DNA of 11,378 nt, taken from positions 1-11,378 of the forward strand of contig JADFHU010000101.1 of NCBI GenBank assembly GCA_022567055.1. Direction: 5' to 3'. The stretch is from Planctomycetota bacterium. GTDB taxonomy: Bacteria; Planctomycetota; Phycisphaerae; Sedimentisphaerales; Anaerobacaceae. Below, one piece after another: positions 6,738 to 11,378 of the stretch; the stretch's first letter is position 1; each line of letters begins with the position of its first letter. The position numbers were made by a program, and so were the translations under genes. The notes under the pieces were generated by a model. The model saw only the letters and a program-made list of their open reading frames with translations, was not told the DNA's origin and ran no database searches.

Positions 6738-8161
6738 TGCCAGTTGTATTTCCCCCGAACTCGCGATTTCGCCAACTCGGCGACGATTTCTGGCAGGAAG
6801 TGGATACCACGCCTCTCGCGAATCCCACCCTGATTGATCTCAATCCCAGCGGCGCGGCCCTGCTGGGCCTCCAAGAAGACGATTTGTCCCCGGACCGCTG
6901 GCGCGAGCTTCTCAACGGGCAGCTCTACTTCGGCGACCAAACACCGCTGGCCTCATGCTACGGCGGGCATCAATTTGGCTACTGGGCTGGACGTCTGGGT
7001 GACGGTCGCGCCCATATCCTGGGAGAGAGGAATGGCTACGAATGTCAGTTGAAGGGATCCGGACAGACACGCTACTCCCGGATGGGAGATGGTCGAGCCG
7101 TGCTGCGGTCCACGCTGCGAGAGTATCTGATCAGTGAGTATATGCATGCCCTGGGCATTCCCACGACCCGTTCTTTGGGCCTGGTGGGCAGCGACGAACC
7201 GGTGTATCGGGAGACCGTGGAGACCGGGGCCATGATGATTCGGCTCTCACCGAGCTTCATTCGCTTCGGCACCTTTGAGTATTACGATGCACCCGGCAAA
7301 CAGGAACGACTGGCCCGCCTGCTGGATTTTGTGCTCTCGGAGTACTATCCCGAGTGCGATGGGGACCATCGGGTGCGGGACTTTTTTGAGTCGGTCAGTC
7401 GCAAGACGGCAGCACTCATGGCGCAGTGGATGGCCTATGGCTTCTGTCACGGCGTCATGAATACGGACAATATGTCGATCCTGGGTCTCACCATTGACTA
7501 CGGTCCCTACGGCTTCTTGGAAGAGTACAATCCGGCATATGTTTGCAATCATTCCGATCATGAGGGGCGTTACAGCTACGAGAATCAGCCGGCCGTTGCC
7601 CTGTGGAATCTGCAGAGGTTGGCCACCGCCCTCCACGATCATCTCTCTGTTGAAGACGTTCACGCTTGGCTCCAATCGGAATTCATGACCCAGTACAGAG
7701 GCCATCTCCGTGAACTGATGCATGCCAGATTCGGCCTGCCGAACACGGAGGCGGCCGCCCGAACGATCGAGCAGGCCTTCGAGTGGATGGCCCACCAAGT
7801 CGATCACAATCGATTCCTCTACGCACTGGGCCAAGATGGGAATCTCGATCCCACCCTACATGTCCCCCACACCTTGGTCGAGCGCGTCACCGCGTGGTTG
7901 GTCGACTACTATCGTATTAGACAAGAGGGTGACCCGTTGGCATCACAGACCCTGATGCAGGAGAAGAACCCCAAGTACGTCTTGAAGAACTGGATTGCTC
8001 AGACGGCGATTGACAGATGTCTGAACTCGGATGATAGCGGGTTTGTCGCGCAACTGAGGCGCGTCCTACAGGCCCCCTTTGATGAACATCCCGACATGGA
8101 GCTCTACGCTCAGAACACACCCGAATGGGGTCGCCATTTGGTGGTCTCCTGTTCCTCTTAG
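6737..8161 (+). CDS. selO: SelO (YdiU) protein adenylyltransferase, cysteine form
   Basis: 474 residues starting at GTG 6737, which overlaps the glpE stop by one base. The pseudokinase-like SelO family binds ATP in flipped orientation and AMPylates protein hydroxyls, linked to redox homeostasis. Visible motifs are SCYGGHQFGYWAGRLGDGRA (73-92), QLKGSGQTRYSR (104-115, with K106 as the ATP lysine), GDGRAVLRSTLREY (117-130, E129 likely pairing with the lysine), HALGIPTTRSL (137-147), HGVMNTDNMSILG (238-250, D244 and N245 as base and metal ligand) and DYGPYGF (D254). Assignments follow the published SelO structure from memory. The C-terminus VSCSS keeps the conserved redox position as C472; animal SelO has selenocysteine there. 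The length and both ends are intact. Confidence 0.96.
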   Translation: MPVVFPPNSRFRQLGDDFWQEVDTTPLANPTLIDLNPSGAALLGLQEDDLSPDRWRELLNGQLYFGDQTPLASCYGGHQFGYWAGRLGDGRAHILGERNGYECQLKGSGQTRYSRMGDGRAVLRSTLREYLISEYMHALGIPTTRSLGLVGSDEPVYRETVETGAMMIRLSPSFIRFGTFEYYDAPGKQERLARLLDFVLSEYYPECDGDHRVRDFFESVSRKTAALMAQWMAYGFCHGVMNTDNMSILGLTIDYGPYGFLEEYNPAYVCNHSDHEGRYSYENQPAVALWNLQRLATALHDHLSVEDVHAWLQSEFMTQYRGHLRELMHARFGLPNTEAAARTIEQAFEWMAHQVDHNRFLYALGQDGNLDPTLHVPHTLVERVTAWLVDYYRIRQEGDPLASQTLMQEKNPKYVLKNWIAQTAIDRCLNSDDSGFVAQLRRVLQAPFDEHPDMELYAQNTPEWGRHLVVSCSS

Positions 8162-8190
8162 GGATCATTTAATCATACGCGGTTCCTAAC

Positions 8191-8985
8191 ATGATACTCG
8201 ACCCGATCTCGGCGTTCTTCTCGCAGCATCAAAACCTTCTCTGGGTCGCCACCGTAGGCATCGACCTGGCCATGACGCTGCTGCTCTTTCGGATGTTCGG
8301 GAAGCTCGGACTCTATGCGGCCATCGTCTTAGCTATCATGCTCTCCAACATTCAGGGTCCGAAGCTCACCACCGTCTTTGGAATGGATACCAGCCTGGGG
8401 ATGATCATCTACTCGGGCATCTATTTCGCGACCGATCTGCTGGGAGAGCGCTATGGCCAGCGGGAGGCCAATCGCGCGGTGCTCATCGGTTTTTCGACCA
8501 GCCTGATCCTGATTGTTTTGATGAGCATCAGTCTCATGTTTGCCCCGACGCAGCAGGAGGGCAAGCGGGAGATCGCCCTGGCGGTTCATCAGGCCCTGCA
8601 GCAGATATTCGGCTTCACGCCGAGGTTTGTGTTGGGTTCGCTATTCGCCTACCTCATCAGTCAAACCCACGATGTCTGGATGTTCCACCTGCTGAAACGC
8701 TGGACGCAGGGCAGGCACCTTTGGTTGCGGAACAACCTCTCCACCATGGTGTCACAACTCATTGACACCGTCATCTATTCAACCGTGGTCTGGTGGGCCT
8801 TATTCGATTTCAAAACGGCCGTCCAACTGGCAGGCGCCAAGTACCTGTTCAAGGTGATCATTGCCATGATTGACACCCCGTTCATCTATTGGGCCCGCGG
8901 CTGGAACAGCGGGGACCGTGACTGGTCGGACCCCGCACAGTCCGTCGCTGCAATCCCACCCGGTCAGACTGAGGTCTCCAATTGA
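8191..8985 (+). CDS. VUT-family membrane protein, queuosine-precursor transporter-like (YhhQ-like)
   Basis: 264 residues with about six membrane segments (around 16-34, 37-52, 66-82, 97-116, 140-156 and 183-205) and further hydrophobic stretches near the C-terminus. Family motifs are NIQGPKLT (53-60), the highly conserved DLLGERYG (82-89) between segments, SQLIDTVIY in the C-terminal half, and DTPFIYW (from D228). YhhQ-type transporters import queuosine precursors (preQ0/preQ1) through the cytoplasmic membrane for tRNA modification. No queuosine biosynthesis gene is visible here. It is somewhat longer than E. coli YhhQ because of an extended C-terminus. It starts 29 bp after selO and may be read through from it. 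A weak purine-poor leader leaves the ribosome site unclear. Confidence 0.85.
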   Translation: MILDPISAFFSQHQNLLWVATVGIDLAMTLLLFRMFGKLGLYAAIVLAIMLSNIQGPKLTTVFGMDTSLGMIIYSGIYFATDLLGERYGQREANRAVLIGFSTSLILIVLMSISLMFAPTQQEGKREIALAVHQALQQIFGFTPRFVLGSLFAYLISQTHDVWMFHLLKRWTQGRHLWLRNNLSTMVSQLIDTVIYSTVVWWALFDFKTAVQLAGAKYLFKVIIAMIDTPFIYWARGWNSGDRDWSDPAQSVAAIPPGQTEVSN

Positions 8986-9104
8986 GCCGCGCAAAGGTGT
9001 GGCAATGCCCTTTTCTGACAGAGCCGAAAGCCTAATCCCGCGGTCATGGGGTGGCCTCTGTCAAGGTATCGGCCGGGCACCTGTGTTGACTATTCGCCTA
9101 AGTC

Positions 9105-9127
9105 CCGGACGGTCAAAGACCGTTCGG
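9105..9127. other. 10-bp hairpin upstream of the antiporter gene
   Basis: CCGGACGGTC (9105-9114) can pair with GACCGTTCGG (9118-9127) around an AAA loop, with one G-U pair. Position and strength fit a terminator after the transporter gene, but no T-run follows, so it may be Rho-dependent, an RNA-stabilising stem or neither. Confidence 0.35.
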
Positions 9128-9151
9128 TGAGCACTCTCTGTGGATGATGGT

Positions 9152-9169
9152 CAGATCAGGGGTGATCTG
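9152..9169. promoter_or_regulatory. Perfect inverted repeat before the antiporter start
   Basis: CAGATCA (9152-9158) and TGATCTG (9163-9169) form a perfect 7-bp inverted repeat around GGGG, ending 13 bp before the preferred ATG at 9183. It could be an operator or an RNA hairpin close to the ribosome site. If translation starts instead at 9144 it would lie inside the coding region. Confidence 0.35.
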
Positions 9170-9182
9170 CTACCAGGCCGCC

Positions 9183-9902
9183 ATGCCTGACACGCTGTTG
9201 AGTGATGAAAACCCGCTCTTTGCCCTGAGTGTCCTGATGGTGGCCGGGTTTACGCTGGGGGCCGTGGCCCGGAAGTTTCGATTGCCCAGCTTGGTGGGCA
9301 ATATCGCGGGCGGGATTTTGGTCGGTCCGCATGTTCTGGCCCTGTTCACGCCGGAAATGATACATGGGTTTGGTTCGGTGACCGACTTCGCTCTGTGTAT
9401 CTTCGGGTTCACCATGGGCACCCATCTGGTCTTGCGACAGCTACACAACGTGGGCCATCGCATCATCAGCATTCTCCTCTACGAGACCATACTGGTGCCC
9501 GCGCTGATCTTCATGACCCTCCATTTTGTGGCCAAGCGTCCGCTTGCGGAGTGTCTGTTGTTGGCCGCCATCGGGCTGACCACCTCCCCCAGCACCATTA
9601 TTCATATTATCCTGCACCGACGGTCCAAAGGGATTTTCACCAAAACCCTGGTCACCGCCGTGGCGCTGAACAGTATTGCCTCGCTGATCCTCTTTTCGAT
9701 TGCCTTCAAGATGGCATTGTCCATGGTGACGGCGCAAGGGACGCCCAGTGTGGTTGAGTTGATCTTGGCGCCCGCGCGGGAGTTGAGCGCCGCCATGTTC
9801 CTGGGGGCCTGTATCGCTCTGGTCTTTTTGCTGCTCTCCCGTGGGCAGTCTTCCCTGACCTACCACTTCTCCTTCCTCTTGATCATGCTGATGCTGATGC
9901 TG
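9183..9902 (+). pseudogene. Cation:proton antiporter (CPA2-like), N-terminal part, cut at the composition junction
   Basis: About 240 residues of the membrane domain remain, roughly seven segments; relatives have about 380-420 residues with 12-13. I prefer the ATG at 9183 (MPDTLLSDENPLFALSVLM), which leads straight into the first membrane segment; ATGs at 9144 and 9147 add a soluble stretch and cover the hairpin. Family features are SLVGNIAGGILVGP, the ALCIFGFTMGTHL segment, and LTTSPSTIIHIILHRRSKG followed by VALNSIASLILFSIAF. In relatives the last segment usually reads DD or ND where N163-S164 stand here. After SFLLIMLM the sequence becomes a simple ATGCTG repeat (9885-9902) and then AT-rich DNA. 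The open frame runs on to a TAA at 9996-9998, but the last 30 or so codons (IWFFQLQQTVVELSNG onward) do not resemble the family. Truncation is therefore by junction, not by an internal stop. Confidence 0.8.
9885..9902. repeat. Three tandem ATGCTG copies at the junction
   Basis: ATGCTG is repeated three times without mismatch immediately before the DNA becomes AT-rich. In the antiporter frame it reads MLMLML. It is short, but placed where a mis-join by sequence overlap would be expected. Confidence 0.7.
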
Positions 9903-10003
9903 ATTTGGTTCTTTCAACTGCAACAGACAGTAGTGGAGTTATCGAATGGAAATGTGCATCACAACAAACTTCAGATGTTTATATTTTATGGTATATAAGT
10001 TAA
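9902..10003 (+). CDS. 3' end of an archaeal-like secreted (pilin-like) protein gene, 5' part missing
   Basis: In a frame different from the antiporter, 33 codons lead to a TAA at 10001-10003 and read DLVLSTATDSSGVIEWKCAS followed by QQTSDVYILWYIS. This tail, with its single cysteine after a Trp-Lys, looks like the end of an extracellular or pilin-like protein of DPANN archaea. It also fits the following gene, which starts 19 bp later. The 5' part is missing because the contig switches to bacterial DNA. Function cannot be stated; the call rests on composition, frame and neighbours. Confidence 0.45.
   Translation, partial: DLVLSTATDSSGVIEWKCASQQTSDVYILWYIS
9992..9998 (+). promoter_or_regulatory. 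Possible archaeal TATA box
   Basis: TATATAA lies about 25 bp before the ATG at 10023, the usual archaeal TATA-to-start-site distance, which would give an almost leaderless transcript. The DNA is AT-rich and the match lies inside the preceding coding tail, so chance is a real possibility. Confidence 0.25.
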
Positions 10004-10022
10004 AATGGAAAGAAAATGAAAA

Positions 10023-11228
10023 ATGAATGAAAATGCAAAAGCCCAAGTGTGGTTTACTGATTTTGTTATAGGCATGATAGTATTTTCTCTTGTACTCATT
10101 TCATACTATACTTATACAACAAATATCTCTAAGCAGGATTCTTCAGCAAATGATAATTTAATTTCAGATGCAAAAATTGTCTCTTCGTCTTTAATATCTA
10201 AGGGTTTTCCGAATAATTGGGATGTTAATACCGTCACTAGAATAGGCTTTACAGACAGTTATAATAGACTAGATACTACAAAGTTCAACGAATTTATCCT
10301 AATAAATTATAATAAATCCAAAAAACTGTTTGGAACCACTTATGACTATATTTTATTCTTCGTAAATGAAAGCGAGGATGTACAAAATGTTGAGGGATTC
10401 TGCGCAACTGGACATGGGTTGGTTAATGTTCCTTTTGATATAAGCGCTGCTTATTATTATCAAAATAAGGATGAAGAACAATTTTTAAAATCGTTTATGG
10501 AAGATACATTTAGCGCTACTATTTACTGCGATGGTGGCCCGAAATGTGATTTTTTACCCTTTTCTCAATTTATAACTGATATTAATAATTATGATTTTAT
10601 TGTTGTTGAACATCCTGCATGGGCTACAAGTAGCTTTAATTCCTTTGAAGACGCAGTTCATGATCCAGATAATCCGGTTGATACATGGCTCGGTAATGGG
10701 GGAATTCTCTTTGTTGGAGGCCAATTACCTTCAGCTAATCAGCATATAGCACTTAGTGTTGAATTTTTTAAAAGAGCAGGTCAATCTGAAAGTGACAGAT
10801 TAGCAACAGTTGTGAATGAAGATGAATTTATTGCTTTTGATTATGCTGATAATATTATATTTAGGCAGGCATATTGGATTGAGGATGTTAGTGTGGGAGC
10901 AGACTTAAAAGATATTGCAAGATTTAACTGTTCATTTTCTCCAAGAACATGCTATGATGAAATTGAAGATATTGCGATTAATGGACCAATGTCCTTAACA
11001 AGATGGCCTATTGACGATGGAAAAATATTTTATTTTATTTTGATGCAGATTATCTTGCTGGCTGGATACTTACAGGAAATCATAGATGGATCTGCTCAAA
11101 AATTTGCTAATGCTGTATGTTTTCCCATTAATATCAGCAATATAAAAAGAGATAATTTGGTAAGAACGGATAGGTTAGTAATTTATAAATCTGATCAAAT
11201 AAAAATGGTGCTTTATATGTGGCAATAA
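10023..11228 (+). CDS. Archaeal (DPANN-like) prepilin-type secreted protein with a large extracellular domain
   Basis: 401 codons, strongly AT-rich codon use. The N-terminus fits an archaeal class III (prepilin peptidase) signal: short charged leader, K6-A7 then Q8-V9 as cleavage context, and a hydrophobic helix at about 13-28 (FVIGMIVFSLVLISYY). A pilin-like stretch follows (SANDNLISDAKIVSSSLISKGFP). Residues about 150-260 look Rossmann- or glutamine-amidotransferase-like: NNYDFIVVEHPAW, then WLGNGGILFVGGQL (222-235). Six cysteines (C127, C169, C175, C303, C310, C366) suggest disulfides outside the cell. The C-terminus (NLVRTDRLVIYKSDQIKMVLYMW) resembles the end of other DPANN pilin-like proteins. 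Residues about 338-349 (FILMQIILLAGY) are probably read in the wrong frame (see findings). A GGAAAG lies 11 bp before the start. The next gene starts one base after the stop. The exact family is not recognised. Confidence 0.7.
   Translation: MNENAKAQVWFTDFVIGMIVFSLVLISYYTYTTNISKQDSSANDNLISDAKIVSSSLISKGFPNNWDVNTVTRIGFTDSYNRLDTTKFNEFILINYNKSKKLFGTTYDYILFFVNESEDVQNVEGFCATGHGLVNVPFDISAAYYYQNKDEEQFLKSFMEDTFSATIYCDGGPKCDFLPFSQFITDINNYDFIVVEHPAWATSSFNSFEDAVHDPDNPVDTWLGNGGILFVGGQLPSANQHIALSVEFFKRAGQSESDRLATVVNEDEFIAFDYADNIIFRQAYWIEDVSVGADLKDIARFNCSFSPRTCYDEIEDIAINGPMSLTRWPIDDGKIFYFILMQIILLAGYLQEIIDGSAQKFANAVCFPINISNIKRDNLVRTDRLVIYKSDQIKMVLYMWQ
11036..11069 (+). other. Probable pair of compensating frame errors inside the archaeal-like gene
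   Basis: The annotated frame here reads FILMQIILLAGY, hydrophobic and out of keeping with its surroundings. The frame starting at 11042 reads DADYLAGW, which suits the GKIFYF(S)DFDADYLAG pattern I recall at this place in related archaeal proteins. One missing base near the T-runs at 11033-11041 and one extra base near 11062-11069 would restore it, returning to the main frame at YLQEIIDGSAQKF. Confidence 0.45.
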
Positions 11229-11229
11229 A

Positions 11230-11378
11230 ATGAAGAAAGGTGTATTTTTTACAATTGATAGTATTCTCGCAGCAGGCATAATCTTCATTGTTATTTTATA
11301 TGCCTCTTCTTCTTATGTGAAAGAGCAAACTAGCTTTAATCTAAATTATTTGTCACAAGATATAATCAAAACTTTGTC
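11230..11378 (+). CDS. Start of a second archaeal-like prepilin-type gene (3' end outside window)
   Basis: 49 codons from ATG 11230 to the right edge: MKKGVFFTIDSILAAGIIFI, then VILYASSSYVKEQTSFNLNYLSQDIIKTL. It has the class III signal shape: a short Lys-rich leader ending K3-G4, then V5 and a hydrophobic helix to about residue 26, followed by a polar region. Very similar N-termini (KKG-x-F-T-I-D-S/A-x-LAAGIIF) are common in secreted proteins of Woesearchaeota and Pacearchaeota, as far as I know. It begins one base after the stop of the upstream gene, so the two are likely one operon. The rest of the protein is not visible. Confidence 0.75.
   Translation, partial: MKKGVFFTIDSILAAGIIFIVILYASSSYVKEQTSFNLNYLSQDIIKTL

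Noticed and set aside
7247..7834. 195-codon minus-strand open frame opposite selO
   Set aside because: It lies wholly opposite conserved selO motifs, has no recognisable domain and is a by-product of GC-rich codon use.
8140..8161. SelO as a selenocysteine protein
   Set aside because: The conserved position is an ordinary Cys codon followed by Ser-Ser and a stop; no UGA or SECIS-like need arises.
9086..9114. Promoter with TTGACT at 9086
   Set aside because: No acceptable -10 hexamer at 16-18 bp spacing.
9144..9182. Antiporter start at 9144
   Set aside because: It adds a non-hydrophobic leader and runs through a perfect hairpin; the ATG at 9183 begins just before the first membrane segment. 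Not excluded.
9903..9998. Antiporter C-terminus as read to the TAA at 9996-9998
   Set aside because: The last 30 or so residues do not resemble the family and lie in AT-rich DNA that makes better sense in another frame.

Overview
The window joins two very different kinds of DNA. Positions 1 to about 9,885-9,905 are GC-rich (well over half G+C by eye) and carry bacterial genes. From about 9,906-9,960 to the right edge the DNA is strongly AT-rich, and its genes look like those of DPANN-type archaea (Woesearchaeota/Pacearchaeota-like prepilin-type secreted proteins). The last recognisable bacterial gene, a cation:proton antiporter, is cut in mid-membrane-domain exactly where the composition changes. 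A chimeric metagenome contig is the simplest explanation; a real transfer boundary is the alternative.

The bacterial part suggests a Gram-negative environmental bacterium. Left block (1-4997, all + strand): the C-terminal part of a PSD1/DUF1553 protein; a Tat-exported DUF1501 protein 13 bp behind it (the classic pair of Planctomycetota, Verrucomicrobiota and some other environmental lineages); and, after a 119-bp gap, a secreted 748-residue protein resembling clan GH-D (alpha-galactosidase-type) glycoside hydrolases. Together these look like an exported glycan or sulfated-glycan degradation locus, although PSD1 and DUF1501 have no firmly established reaction.

Middle block (5127-6410): a convergent, minus-strand cobalamin-binding-protein-like gene without a signal peptide. 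It is followed by a 363-bp divergent intergenic region containing a 166-bp imperfect palindrome (6071-6236) that looks like a miniature inverted-repeat element, and then a possible promoter for the next operon.

Right bacterial block (6411 to about 9902, + strand): a GlpE-type rhodanese, SelO (protein AMPylase, overlapping glpE by one base in TAGTG), a VUT/YhhQ-type queuosine-precursor transporter, and the truncated antiporter. glpE-selO is a translationally coupled pair linked by a sulfur/redox theme. Two hairpins lie ahead of the antiporter.

AT-rich tail (about 9902-11378, + strand): the 3' end of one gene, a 401-codon gene with an archaeal class III (prepilin-type) signal, and the start of a second prepilin-like gene. 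The 401-codon gene seems to contain two compensating single-base frame errors. No tRNA, rRNA, CRISPR array or complete insertion sequence was seen. The phylum of the bacterial part cannot be fixed from sequence alone.
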